Shown here: piece by piece, positions 44,431 to 53,465 of the stretch
Numbering within the stretch: position 1 is the stretch's first letter
Layout: each line of letters opens with the position of its first letter
Assembly (NCBI GenBank): GCA_963714455.1
Contig: CAVQON010000017.1
Location: 124,001 to 188,000, forward strand
Direction: 5' to 3'
DNA: 64,000 nucleotides
From: CAVQGZ01 sp963714455
GTDB lineage: Bacteria; Actinomycetota; Actinomycetes; Jiangellales; Jiangellaceae
Position numbers and translations under genes: made by a program
Notes under the pieces: model-generated
Database searches by the model: none
The model's input: the letters and a program-made list of their open reading frames with translations, nothing else
What the model was told of the DNA's origin: nothing

Positions 44431-46379
44431 CGCCCGCGCCGCGCCCGCACGTAGTCGTTGACGACGTAGTCACCGAGCCGGTCGACCGACGGGCTCAGCA
44501 CGCGCCCGCCGCTGCGGCGAGCCAACGCGTCCACGAAGCGTTCCAGGCCAGGGTCGTCGCCCAGGCGCACGAGCGTGAGCGCTGCTCCGAGCCTGGTCAG
44601 GGCGTCGACTTCGGTGACGGTGGCTGCGACCGTCTCGCGCATCGGTGGCCACGAGAACACCGCCTCGCCGGAGGTGTCGAGGTGCGCGGTCGGCTCACCG
44701 TCGGTGACGACCAGCACGACAGGCTGGGCGGACGGGTGCCGCCGCACGAAGCGGTGCGCCAGCGCGAGGGCGTGGGCAAGGTTCGTGCCCGGGATGTAGG
44801 ACGGCTCGACGGTGGCGAGCTCGGTCGTCCCGATCTCGCGCGCCCACCGGTCGAAGCCGACGATCTGCAGCGTGTCACGTCGAAACCGAGTGCTCACCAG
44901 GTGCTGCAAGGCCAGCGCCGTCTGCTTCATCGGTCCCCAGCGGCCCTCGGCGGCCATCGAGTACGACAGGTCGACCAGCAGGGCGACGGCAGCCGAGGTG
45001 CGGGTCTCGGTCTCCAGCACCGTCAGGTCGGCCGGCAGCAGCCGGGCGTCGTCGTCCGTGCTCCGGTCGATGCCGGCGGCTGCCCGACGCAGCTGCGCCT
45101 GCGTGAGCGTGCGCACGACGTCGAGCGGCTGCTCGTCACCGAGCTCCCATGCCCGTGACGCGCCGGTGGTCTCGCCCGCGGCCCCTGCCCGGTGCACCTC
45201 GTGCGGGCCGCTCCCGGCCTGGCGTCCCTGCTCCAGGACGCGCCGCAGGGCGGTCTGGCCGAGCCTTCGGACGGCCTTGGCCGACAGCTCGAGCGAGGTG
45301 CGGGTGCCGGTGACCCATCCCTGGTCCTCGAGCTCGCGCTCCAGGCGCCGCAGGGCGGCGAGGTCGGTAGCGGCCGCGGGTCCGAGGTACTCCGTGACCG
45401 CCTCGACGTCGATGTCGTCCAGCGTGGCGCCGGGGTAGCTCTGCCCGAGCTGGTCGATCAGGTCGTCGAGGCGCGCCGACTCGCTGAGCGCGTCGGTCGC
45501 CTCGACGTAGCCCAGCGGCTCACCCGAGCCGGTCGAGCGGCCGGGGCGGCGGTCCATGCCCGGCCGCAGGGTCGCCAGGTTGTCGCGCAGCTGCTGCATC
45601 TGCGAGGCCAGGTCGATGTCGTCGGCCAGCGCCTGCTCGATCAGGTCGCGCAGCTGCTCGCGCTGCTCGGGCGACAGGCTGGCCAGCAGCTTCTCGGCGG
45701 CTGCTGCGCGCTGAGCCAGCAGGTCGACCAGCTCGTCGGTGGTGCGCGGGTTCTCCGGAAAGGCCGCACCGTGGCGCGCCATGAACGCGCCGAACTGCTC
45801 GGTGGTGTCCTCGCCGCGGGCGTGCGCGTCGAGCAGCGCGTTCAGGTCGGCCAGCATGTCTTTGAGTGCCGCGGTGTCGGCCGGCTGACCGTCCGGGCGC
45901 GACCGGTCGAGCTGCTGGCGCAGCACGTCGTCGCGCACCTGCCCGCGGATGCTCTCGTACAGCGTGCGGGCCTGCTCGGACCTCCACTCGTAGTCGGCAA
46001 GGTCGCGGACGGCCTGGGCGACGTTGTCGGGCAGCCGGTCGAGAGTCGCCTCGTCGTCGCGTGCCCGGGGCGAGTCGTCGTCGGCGAGGGCCGCCCGTTC
46101 GGCCTCCAGCGCGTCGTCGAGGGTGTCGCGGGCCTGCTGCAGCGCACCGTCGAGACGTCCCCGGCGCAGCTCGTCACGACGGCGGCGCAGCTGCTCGCGC
46201 AGCTCGGCCAACCCCCGGCGCCCGCCGTCGCCGCGCTGGAGCAGCGCGTCGCGGGCCTCGGCGACCGACGCGCCGTCCAGCACGTCGCGTCCCATCCGGT
46301 CGACCGCGCCCGACACGTCGTACGGCGGGGCCAGCGGGTCGTCGCCGCCGCGCCATGCGCCGTACCGGTACCGGCTCAC
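44427..46379 (-). CDS. VWA-domain protein (magnesium chelatase ChlD-like, MoxR partner)
   Basis: 650 residues. A long helical, charged region (about 1-420) includes LRRRRDELRRGRLD and LSPEQREQLRDLIEQAL, followed by a von Willebrand A domain (about 455-640) with the MIDAS motif DLSYSM and later VTDGEPT. The start is GTG 46379, overlapping the AAA+ gene by 4 bases. AAA+ plus VWA pairs act as chaperone-like complexes that load metals or remodel proteins; M. tuberculosis Rv0958-Rv0959 is a similar pair. No chlorophyll or cobalamin genes are near, so metal chelation is not implied. Client unknown. Confidence 0.85.
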   Translation of the reverse strand: MSRYRYGAWRGGDDPLAPPYDVSGAVDRMGRDVLDGASVAEARDALLQRGDGGRRGLAELREQLRRRRDELRRGRLDGALQQARDTLDDALEAERAALADDDSPRARDDEATLDRLPDNVAQAVRDLADYEWRSEQARTLYESIRGQVRDDVLRQQLDRSRPDGQPADTAALKDMLADLNALLDAHARGEDTTEQFGAFMARHGAAFPENPRTTDELVDLLAQRAAAAEKLLASLSPEQREQLRDLIEQALADDIDLASQMQQLRDNLATLRPGMDRRPGRSTGSGEPLGYVEATDALSESARLDDLIDQLGQSYPGATLDDIDVEAVTEYLGPAAATDLAALRRLERELEDQGWVTGTRTSLELSAKAVRRLGQTALRRVLEQGRQAGSGPHEVHRAGAAGETTGASRAWELGDEQPLDVVRTLTQAQLRRAAAGIDRSTDDDARLLPADLTVLETETRTSAAVALLVDLSYSMAAEGRWGPMKQTALALQHLVSTRFRRDTLQIVGFDRWAREIGTTELATVEPSYIPGTNLAHALALAHRFVRRHPSAQPVVLVVTDGEPTAHLDTSGEAVFSWPPMRETVAATVTEVDALTRLGAALTLVRLGDDPGLERFVDALARRSGGRVLSPSVDRLGDYVVNDYVRARRGR

Positions 46380-47788
46380 GCCGAGTAGACCGCCCGTCCG
46401 TCCGCCACGACGTCCTTGGCGAGACGTCGCGTCAGGTGCAGTCCTTCCAGCATCATCTCCACCCCGGCGGCGGCCTCAGCCGGGGTGGACGCATCGGCGA
46501 GGCCGAGCGCGTCGAGCATCCGGGCCAGACCCGGGACGGGGCCCAGCTGGTCGAGCAAGGAGGCCGACGCGACGAGGTCGCCGTCCTCGACCGTCGCACC
46601 CTCGGCGAAGCGCTGCGTGAGCGGCGCGAGGTCGTGGCCGCGCATGCGCTCACGGAACACGTCGGCGACGGCGACCCGCAGCAGGTGGTCGAGCACGTCG
46701 CGCTCACGGCCCTCGTGCCCCATCTCGAACTCCACCTTGCCGCGCAGCGTCGGGACGACGGCAGCGAGGTCGCTGACCCGGGCCACCGGGTCGGCCTCGT
46801 CGGTGAGCGCGCCACGGCGAAGGGCGGACGCGGCCGCTCCTTCGGCGCAGGCGACCGCGAAGCGGGCCGAGACGCCGGATCGCTGGTCGACAGCCGGCGA
46901 GGTGCGCACGCCGCGGGCGAACTGCGCCACGACCTGAAGAACCGGCACGGGGACGTCGGCGACCAGCTGCGCCTCCTGGCGCACGAGGTCGACCTCGTCG
47001 GTGACGGTCAGCGGGTAGTGGGTGCGCACCTCGGCCCCGAAGCGGTCTTTGAGCGGCGTGATGATGCGACCGCGGTTCGTGTAGTCCTCCGGGTTGGCCG
47101 TCGCTACGAGAAGCAGGTCGAGCGGCAGGCGTAGGGAGTAGCCACGCACCTGGATGTCGCGCTCCTCCAGCACGTTGAGCAGGGCCACCTGGATGCGTTC
47201 GGCCAGGTCGGGCAGCTCGTTCACCACGAAGATGCCGCGGTTGGTGCGTGGCACGAGGCCGTAGTGCACGGTCTCGGGGTCGCCCAGGCGTCGACCCTCG
47301 GCGACCTTGGTGGGGTCGACGTCGCCGACAAGGTCGCCGACGCTCGTGTCGGGGGTCGCGAGCTTCTCCCCGTAGCGCAGCGAGCGGTGCAGCCACGACA
47401 CCGGCAGGTCGTCGCCAAGCTCGGCGGCCATCCGCAGCGCCCATGGCGTGACGGGCGCGAACGGGTGCTCGGCGATCTCCGCCCCCGTGATGACGGGCGT
47501 CCACTCGTCGAGCAGGTCGACCAGTGAGCGAGCAAGCCGCGTCTTGCCCTGGCCGCGCTCGCCGAGCAGCACCAGGTCGTGCCCGGCCAGCAGCGCGCGC
47601 TCGAGCTCGGGGACGACCGTGTCGCCGTAGCCGACGATGCCGCCGAAGCGCGGCTTCCCGGCACGCATGGCAGCCACCAGGTTGGTGCGCACCTCGTCCT
47701 TGACCGACTGGTATGTGTGGCCGGACGCGCGCAGCTCGCCCACCGTGGCCGGGGTGGGCGGGGGAGTGGGGCCGGACGCCTGGGTCAC
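46376..47788 (-). CDS. MoxR/ChlI-like AAA+ ATPase
   Basis: 470 residues. Walker A GERGQGKTRLARSL (about residue 76), Walker B GIFVVNELPDL where Asn replaces the usual Asp (normal for this sub-family), and VATANPEDYTNRGRII sensor 1. C-terminal helical lid follows. The start is GTG 47788, overlapping the MFS transporter stop; its own stop overlaps the VWA gene. It is expected to work with the VWA protein as an ATP-driven remodeller. Being in an operon under a MarR-type gene with efflux pumps suggests stress linkage, which is inference. Confidence 0.88.
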   Translation of the reverse strand: MTQASGPTPPPTPATVGELRASGHTYQSVKDEVRTNLVAAMRAGKPRFGGIVGYGDTVVPELERALLAGHDLVLLGERGQGKTRLARSLVDLLDEWTPVITGAEIAEHPFAPVTPWALRMAAELGDDLPVSWLHRSLRYGEKLATPDTSVGDLVGDVDPTKVAEGRRLGDPETVHYGLVPRTNRGIFVVNELPDLAERIQVALLNVLEERDIQVRGYSLRLPLDLLLVATANPEDYTNRGRIITPLKDRFGAEVRTHYPLTVTDEVDLVRQEAQLVADVPVPVLQVVAQFARGVRTSPAVDQRSGVSARFAVACAEGAAASALRRGALTDEADPVARVSDLAAVVPTLRGKVEFEMGHEGRERDVLDHLLRVAVADVFRERMRGHDLAPLTQRFAEGATVEDGDLVASASLLDQLGPVPGLARMLDALGLADASTPAEAAAGVEMMLEGLHLTRRLAKDVVADGRAVYSA

Positions 47789-49050
47789 GGTCGCGACGCT
47801 ACGTCGCCCTCGTCGCCCACGCCTGGTGACAACCGACTCGTCCGCGCACCGGAGGTACGCGTCTCGGGCATGGTCAGGCTGACCAGGGCACCGATCGCAA
47901 CCACGCCCGCGGTGACCGCGAAGGCCAGCTGGTACGACCCGGTCTGCACGAGCAGCCCCGCCACGAGGGGGCCGACGATAGCGCCGACGTCCGACGCCAT
48001 CTGCGACACCGCCACCACGGTGCCGCCGCGGCTGCCGACCACGTCACCCACCACCGCCGCGGGCGCAGTGCCGAGCAGGGCAGCCCCGGCTCCGTAGACC
48101 GCCATCGAGATCAAGAACACCGGCTGCGTCGGCCACAGGGCGAGCAGCGCGATCGCGACGCTCGCCACCACCCCACCGCCGACCATGCCGGGGCGGCGCC
48201 CGACGGTGTCGACGAACCGTCCGGCCGGGATCAGCAGGGCCCCCTGCACGACGGCGCTGATGACGAAGCCGATTCCCACCCATCGGGCGGACAGGCCCAG
48301 GGAGTCGGCGACGAACAGCGGGATCAGCGACGAGCGGATGCCGAACAGCGCCCAGCCGGTACCCACCTGGGTGACGAGGGCGGCGATGTAGGCCCGTGAG
48401 CGCAGCGCGGTGCGCAGCGAGGTCACCGGCTCGGTCGACTCCGGCGTCCCCGCCTCGCGGCGCGCGGTGGCGGCGCCGCGCAGCGCGATCCCGGAGATGA
48501 GCGCGGCGACCCCCAAGGTTCCCGCGTAGACGAAGAACGGCGCGCGCAGCGACGCCTCGGCCAGCAGCCCGCCGATGGCAGGGCCGGCGATGCCGCCGAG
48601 CAAGAAGCCGCCCTGCACCATGCCCGCGCCGCGTCCCCGCATGCCGGGCGACACCACCCGGTAGAGCAGCGCGAAGGCCGAGACGGTGAACATCGCCGAC
48701 CCGATGCCGCCGGCCCCGCGCATCACGAGAAGCTGCGCGTAGGTCTGCGCCGAGCCGGCGAACAGGCTCGACACGGCCACGATCGCCAGCCCTGCGGTGA
48801 GCACCGACTGCTCGGAGAACCGGTTGACCAGGCGTCCGCCGAGCAGGCCCGACACCAGGCGCATGCCCGCGAACACCGACACCACGGCACCCGCGGCAGT
48901 TGGGCCGACACCGAACTCGGTGGCGTACAGCGGGATGACGGGCGCGACGATGCCGAACCCGACGGCCACGGCGAAGGCGATGGCCGCCAGGATCAGCACC
49001 TCGACCGGTAGGTCCCCGCGCAGCCGACCCCGAGTTGCGCGGGGCGTCAC
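47785..49050 (-). CDS. MFS transporter (12-helix efflux type)
   Basis: 421 residues, about 12 transmembrane helices: VEVLILAAIAFAVAVGFGIVAPVIP opens helix 1; a conserved GRGAGMVQGGFLLGG motif C-like segment and GRFVDTVGRRPGMV motif A-like loop between helices 8 and 9. The C-terminal tail is hydrophilic. Resembles multidrug MFS pumps (TetA/NarK-like fold group). GTG 49050 overlaps the DHA2 pump stop by 4 bases, making this the third gene of the MarR operon. Substrate unknown. Confidence 0.88.
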   Translation of the reverse strand: MTPRATRGRLRGDLPVEVLILAAIAFAVAVGFGIVAPVIPLYATEFGVGPTAAGAVVSVFAGMRLVSGLLGGRLVNRFSEQSVLTAGLAIVAVSSLFAGSAQTYAQLLVMRGAGGIGSAMFTVSAFALLYRVVSPGMRGRGAGMVQGGFLLGGIAGPAIGGLLAEASLRAPFFVYAGTLGVAALISGIALRGAATARREAGTPESTEPVTSLRTALRSRAYIAALVTQVGTGWALFGIRSSLIPLFVADSLGLSARWVGIGFVISAVVQGALLIPAGRFVDTVGRRPGMVGGGVVASVAIALLALWPTQPVFLISMAVYGAGAALLGTAPAAVVGDVVGSRGGTVVAVSQMASDVGAIVGPLVAGLLVQTGSYQLAFAVTAGVVAIGALVSLTMPETRTSGARTSRLSPGVGDEGDVASRP

Positions 49051-50639
49051 GCCATCGGCTCGCGGGCGTCCTCCTGAAGCCCGGACGTCTCGCGCAGCTT
49101 CAGCTCCTTCAGGAACAGCGTCAGCACGAAGGCGACCAGCACGACCGGGACCGCGACGAAGAACACGCGGTCGATGGCGTCCATGAACGACGCCAGCAGC
49201 GGCTCCCTGGCGGCGTCGGGCAGCGCCTGGATCGCCTCCGGTGTGCCGGAGATCGCCGACGGGTCAACCCCTGCGGGCGTCCCGCTGGGGAACCGCTCGG
49301 CCAGCGAGCTGGTGAGGGTCGCGGTGAGGATGGAGCCGAACACGGCCGTGCCGATCGCTCCGCCCATGGAGCGGAAGAACGTGTTGCTGCTCGTCGCGAC
49401 CCCCAGGTCGCGCGGGGCGACGGCGTTCTGGACCGCCACCACCAGGGTCTGGATGACCAGGCCCAGCCCGAACCCCAGCACGAAGATGCGCAGGGAGACG
49501 TTCCACATCGGTGTGTCGACCTGGAGCGTCGACAGCCAGAGCATCGCCGCCGCGATGATCGCCAAGCCGGCCACCGGAAAGATCTTGTAGCGACCGGTGC
49601 GCGTGATGAGCAGACCCGACCCGGTGGATGTGATGAAGATGCCCAGCACCAGCGGCAGCAGCAGAAGGCCGGAGGCCGTCGGCCCGTACCCACGCACGAC
49701 CTGCAAGTAGACGGGCAGGTAGATGATGCCGCCGAAGAACGCGATGCCGAACAAGAAGCTGACGGCGCTGGTGTTGCTGAACACCGGGTTCTTGAACAGC
49801 CTCATCGGCAGCAGCGGCTCGGGCACGCGCAGCTCCCACGCGACGAACACCCCGATCAGGGCGACCCCGAGCACGGCCAGGCCGATGATGAGGGGGTCGT
49901 CCCACTCGTACTCGTTGCCGCCCCATACGGTGACCAGCAGGATCGAGCTCACAGCGGCGACGATCAGCGCCGCACCCACGTAGTCGATCGAGTGCTCCAC
50001 CCGCTTCTTGGGCAGGTGCAGAGTGCGCTGGATCGTGATCAGCGCCACCAGGCCGAGCGGGACGTTGATCCAGAACACCCAGCGCCACGACAGCGACTCG
50101 GTGAAGAAGCCACCCAGCAGCGGACCGAGGACACTGGAGATGCCGAACACGGCACCGAAGAGACCCTGGTAGCGGCCACGTTCGCGCGGGCTGACTATGT
50201 CGCCCACGATGGCCAGGGTCAGGGCGATGAGGCCGCCGGCCCCGAGGCCCTGCACGGCGCGGCCGATGATGAGCACACCCATGCTCGTGGCGACGGCCGA
50301 GACAAGAGACCCGAGCACGAAGATGACGACGGCGGCCTGGAAGACCGACTTGCGTCCGTAGAGGTCGCCGATCTTGCCGTACAACGGGGTGGAAGCCGTG
50401 GCCGTCAGCAGGTAGGCCGTGACCGTCCACGAGTACTGCTCGATGCCGCCGAGCTCGCCCACGATGGTCGGGAGTGCGGTGGCGACGATCGTCTGGTCGA
50501 GCGCGGCCAGGAAGAGCCCGACCATGAGCCCGCCGATGACGACGAGCACCTCGCGGTGGGTCATGGCTGCCGGGACGCCGCCCGGGGGGATCGGTTCGCC
50601 CTGTCCTGGTGCTGCCGCGGGCTGGCTCCGTTCGGTCAT
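49047..50639 (-). CDS. DHA2-family MFS efflux transporter (EmrB/QacA type)
   Basis: 530 residues, 14 membrane helices. The DHA2 hallmark FLAALDQTIVATALPTIVGEL is in helix 1, the motif A loop GKIGDLYGRKSVFQ between helices 2 and 3, and motif C GISSVLGPLLGGFF in helix 5. It has a Pro/Gln-rich cytoplasmic start and a large external loop (about 440-490). It exports drugs or lipophilic cations with proton antiport. ATG 50639 overlaps the MarR stop (ATGA), so it is the primary candidate target for that regulator. Substrate not predictable. Confidence 0.93.
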   Translation of the reverse strand: MTERSQPAAAPGQGEPIPPGGVPAAMTHREVLVVIGGLMVGLFLAALDQTIVATALPTIVGELGGIEQYSWTVTAYLLTATASTPLYGKIGDLYGRKSVFQAAVVIFVLGSLVSAVATSMGVLIIGRAVQGLGAGGLIALTLAIVGDIVSPRERGRYQGLFGAVFGISSVLGPLLGGFFTESLSWRWVFWINVPLGLVALITIQRTLHLPKKRVEHSIDYVGAALIVAAVSSILLVTVWGGNEYEWDDPLIIGLAVLGVALIGVFVAWELRVPEPLLPMRLFKNPVFSNTSAVSFLFGIAFFGGIIYLPVYLQVVRGYGPTASGLLLLPLVLGIFITSTGSGLLITRTGRYKIFPVAGLAIIAAAMLWLSTLQVDTPMWNVSLRIFVLGFGLGLVIQTLVVAVQNAVAPRDLGVATSSNTFFRSMGGAIGTAVFGSILTATLTSSLAERFPSGTPAGVDPSAISGTPEAIQALPDAAREPLLASFMDAIDRVFFVAVPVVLVAFVLTLFLKELKLRETSGLQEDAREPMA

Positions 50640-51103
50640 GAGGTCTCCTCAGCAAGGTGGTCGAGGCCGTCGGCCAGCCGGCCGAGAAGCGTGTGCAGGG
50701 TGGCGACGTCGGCGGCTGGCCATCCGGCGAGCGCATCGGCCACGGCGATCTCGCGGCGTCGAAAGGCGTGGGTCATCACGGCGGTCCCCTGCGCGGTGAC
50801 GCTCACCAGGTGGGCGCGGCCGTCGCCGGGGTCGGGCTCGCGGGCCAGCAGCCCGTCGTGCTCGAGGGTGCGGACGTGTCGGCTGACCGTGGAGAGGTCG
50901 AGGCCGAACTCCAGGGCAAGGTCGGATGGCCGGCGCGGACCCTCGCAGCCGAGCTTGTGCAGCAGCATCATCGCGGTGACGTCGACGGTGGGGGACGAGC
51001 CGCCCGAGGTTCGCAGCCTTCGGATGATCCGGTAGAGGTCGGGCACCAGCGACGGGTGCCCGGGCGCCGATCCTGACGAGGCCGGCGCGATGGTTGGTTG
51101 CAC
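50636..51103 (-). CDS. MarR-family transcriptional regulator
   Basis: 155 residues, winged helix: GCEGPRRPSDLALEFGLDLSTVSRHVRTLEHDGL (read in parts) is the recognition helix region, and REPDPGDGRAHLVSVTAQG the wing. No Cys in the sensing region. GTG 51103 is chosen because TATGGT (51110-51115) lies six bases upstream; GTG 51106 is next door. A palindrome at 51095-51113 covers the -10 box and start, so autorepression is likely. It heads a five-gene overlapping operon (two MFS pumps, AAA+, VWA) and is divergent from ilvA. Confidence 0.9.
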   Translation of the reverse strand: MQPTIAPASSGSAPGHPSLVPDLYRIIRRLRTSGGSSPTVDVTAMMLLHKLGCEGPRRPSDLALEFGLDLSTVSRHVRTLEHDGLLAREPDPGDGRAHLVSVTAQGTAVMTHAFRRREIAVADALAGWPAADVATLHTLLGRLADGLDHLAEETS

Positions 51104-51113
51104 CACGCAACCA
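51095..51113. promoter_or_regulatory. MarR-type operator palindrome over the marR-like start
   Basis: TGGTTGC (51095-51101) / GCAACCA (51107-51113), 7-bp perfect arms with a 5-base spacer. TTGC/GCAA halves are typical of MarR operators. It overlaps the -10 (51110-51115) and the GTG start codons. Sequence seen, binding inferred. Confidence 0.6.
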
Positions 51114-51182
51114 TAAGCGACGTGCCCTGAGCAGTCCACCATCTCGCGGTCGGCGGGTGGTCGAAGGGTCCAGACTGCGCGC

Positions 51183-52397
51183 ATGAGTGACCTGTCGTCC
51201 ACGGTCGCCGCTGACGCCGTCGTGGCCGCTGCCCAGATGAACGACGTCGTCCGGCGCACCCCGCTGGCCGACGCTCGGTGGCTCAGCGAGCCGCTGGGGG
51301 TGCCGGTGCACCTCAAGTGCGAGAACCTGCAGCGAGCCGGCTCGTTCAAGATTCGCGGCGCCTATACCCGCATCAACCGCCTCTCCGCAGAGGAACGCGC
51401 ACGTGGCGTCGTGGCGGCCAGCGCCGGCAACCACGCCCAGGGTGTGGCGCTCGCCGGGGCGATGCTCGACACGTCGGTCACCGTCTACATGCCCGAGGGC
51501 GCCTCCCTGGTGAAAGAGCGGGCGACCCGCGGCTACGGCGCCGACGTGCGCAACGCTGGGGCGACCGTCGACGAGGCGGTCCAGGAGGCGCTGCGCCACG
51601 CCGAGCGGACCGGTGCCGTGTTCGTGCACCCCTTCGACCACCCCGACGTGGTGGCGGGCCAGGGCAGCGTGGGTCTGGAGGTGCTCGAGCAGGCGCCGGA
51701 CGCCGCGACCGTGGTCGTCTGCTGCGGCGGCGGCGGCTTGCTCGCCGGCATGGCCACGGTGATCAAGAACGCCCGTCCCGACATCAGGGTTGTCGGTGTG
51801 CAGGCGTCAGGTGCCTCGGCCTACCTCCCGTCGCTGGCCGCCGGTGAGCCGGTCGCGCTGACCCAGATGAGCACCATGGCTGACGGCATCGCCGTCGCCC
51901 GTCCCGGGGACCTGCCGTTCGCGCTGATCACCGAGCACGTCGACGAGATCGTGACGGTCGACGAGGACGCCATCGCGGCCGCGCTCGTGCGGCTGCTCGA
52001 GCGCAACAAGCTCGTCGCCGAGCCGGCCGGGGCGGTGGCCGTCGCCGCGCTGGCCGGCGGCAAGGTGGACGTGTCGGGCCCGGTCGTGGCCACGGTGTCC
52101 GGGGGCAACATCGACCCGCTGCTGGTGATGCGTGTCATCCGGCACGGCATGCGAGCCGACGGCCGCTACCTCGCCTTCACCACGCCCATCCGGGACTCGC
52201 CCGGCGGCCTGGCTCAGCTGATCGCCCTGCTCGCCGATCTCGGCGCCAACGTGCTCGACGTCGTGCACGAGCGCACCCGAGCGACGCTGGCGGTCGGCGA
52301 CGTCTACGTGGCCGTGAACGTCGAGACGCGTGGACCGAAGCACCGTGCCACAATCCTGGCCGGGCTGGCCGCGGAAGGTTACGTCGTCCGGGAATGA
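51183..52397 (+). CDS. ilvA: Threonine ammonia-lyase with ACT-like C-terminal domain
   Basis: 404 residues. PLP lysine in AGSFKIRGAYTRI (near residue 57), SAGNHAQGVALAG, and the phosphate loop CCGGGGLLAGM. The C-terminal regulatory region has one ACT-like domain (FTTPIRDSPGGLAQLIALLADL ..., about 330-404), consistent with a single-ACT form. It makes 2-oxobutyrate for isoleucine from threonine, but short forms may also be catabolic; this cannot be separated here. ATG 51183 lies six bases after CAGACT. It is divergent from the MarR gene. Confidence 0.93.
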   Translation: MSDLSSTVAADAVVAAAQMNDVVRRTPLADARWLSEPLGVPVHLKCENLQRAGSFKIRGAYTRINRLSAEERARGVVAASAGNHAQGVALAGAMLDTSVTVYMPEGASLVKERATRGYGADVRNAGATVDEAVQEALRHAERTGAVFVHPFDHPDVVAGQGSVGLEVLEQAPDAATVVVCCGGGGLLAGMATVIKNARPDIRVVGVQASGASAYLPSLAAGEPVALTQMSTMADGIAVARPGDLPFALITEHVDEIVTVDEDAIAAALVRLLERNKLVAEPAGAVAVAALAGGKVDVSGPVVATVSGGNIDPLLVMRVIRHGMRADGRYLAFTTPIRDSPGGLAQLIALLADLGANVLDVVHERTRATLAVGDVYVAVNVETRGPKHRATILAGLAAEGYVVRE

Positions 52398-52451
52398 CGG
52401 GCCGCACTATCGGCTTCTTTCACCACGTGAGCACCGCACGAAGGGTTTCCC

Positions 52452-53465
52452 ATGAACGCGATCGAGGCTGAGGGCCTGGTCAAGATCTTCCACACACGCG
52501 GTGCGGGCGACGTCCGCGCGCTGGACGGTGTCGACCTGGAGGTGCCCGAGGGCAGCGTGCTCGGCCTTCTCGGGCCGAACGGCGCCGGCAAGACCACCAC
52601 CGTGCGCATCCTCGCCACGCTGCTGCGTCCCGACGGTGGCCGGGCCACCGTGGCCGGGCACGACGTCGTCACCCAGGCCCAGCAGGTGCGTCGCTCGATC
52701 GGTCTTTCCGGTCAGTACGCGGCAGTGGACGAGAACCTGACCGGCCGGGAGAACCTGACGATGTTCGGCCGGCTCTACCAGATGCCCCGGTCCGCGGCCC
52801 GTGAGCGTGCCGACCAGCTGCTGGAGCAGTTCACCCTCTCCGACGCCGGCGACCGGGTGGCCAAGACCTACTCAGGCGGCATGCGACGACGGCTCGACCT
52901 GGCCTCGGCGCTGATCGGGCACCCACGGCTGCTGTTCTTGGACGAGCCCACCACCGGCCTCGACCCACGCAGCCGCCTGGGCATGTGGGAGGTCATCCGC
53001 GACCTGGTGCGCGAGGGGACGACGCTGCTGCTCACCACCCAGTACCTGGAGGAGGCCGACGAGCTGGCCGACACCATCGCGGTGGTCGACCACGGTCGCA
53101 TCATCGCCCGCGGGACGGCCGACGAGCTCAAGTCGCAGGTCGGCGGGGAGCGCATCGAGGTCGTCGTGCGCGACGCGTCGCGCATCGACCAGACCGTGGG
53201 TCTGCTGCAGACCGACGCCCTCGGCCCGCCCGAGATCGACGTGCACACCCGCCGCGTCACGGTGCCCGCCAGCGGCGGCGCCACCCACCTGATGGAGGTC
53301 GTGCGCAGGCTCGACGCCGAGGGCATCGCCCTCGACGACGTCGCGCTGCGACGACCCACCCTGGACGACGTCTTCCTGTCGCTCACCGGCCGGGCGGCCG
53401 AAGCCGTGGAGGACGACGACACGGATGCGACGCAGGCCGTCGCCGGTGCGAGGAGGAACGCGTGA
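52452..53465 (+). CDS. DrrA-type ABC exporter ATP-binding protein
   Basis: 337 residues. Walker A GPNGAGKTTTVRIL (near residue 40), signature YSGGMRRRLDLASAL, Walker B LLFLDEPTTGLDPRSR, H-loop at TTQYLEEADELADTIAVVDHG. The C-terminal domain (about 230-337) is as in daunorubicin-resistance DrrA proteins. It pairs with the membrane protein gene overlapping it by GTGA. ATG 52452 has a GAAGGG site. It exports drugs, lipids or antibiotics; no biosynthetic cluster is nearby, so the substrate is unknown. Confidence 0.92.
   Translation: MNAIEAEGLVKIFHTRGAGDVRALDGVDLEVPEGSVLGLLGPNGAGKTTTVRILATLLRPDGGRATVAGHDVVTQAQQVRRSIGLSGQYAAVDENLTGRENLTMFGRLYQMPRSAARERADQLLEQFTLSDAGDRVAKTYSGGMRRRLDLASALIGHPRLLFLDEPTTGLDPRSRLGMWEVIRDLVREGTTLLLTTQYLEEADELADTIAVVDHGRIIARGTADELKSQVGGERIEVVVRDASRIDQTVGLLQTDALGPPEIDVHTRRVTVPASGGATHLMEVVRRLDAEGIALDDVALRRPTLDDVFLSLTGRAAEAVEDDDTDATQAVAGARRNA

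Noticed and set aside
44427..47788. Magnesium chelatase for tetrapyrrole synthesis
   Set aside because: The AAA+ and VWA pair resembles ChlI/ChlD in fold only; no chlorophyll or cobalamin genes are near, and such pairs are common general remodellers in actinobacteria.
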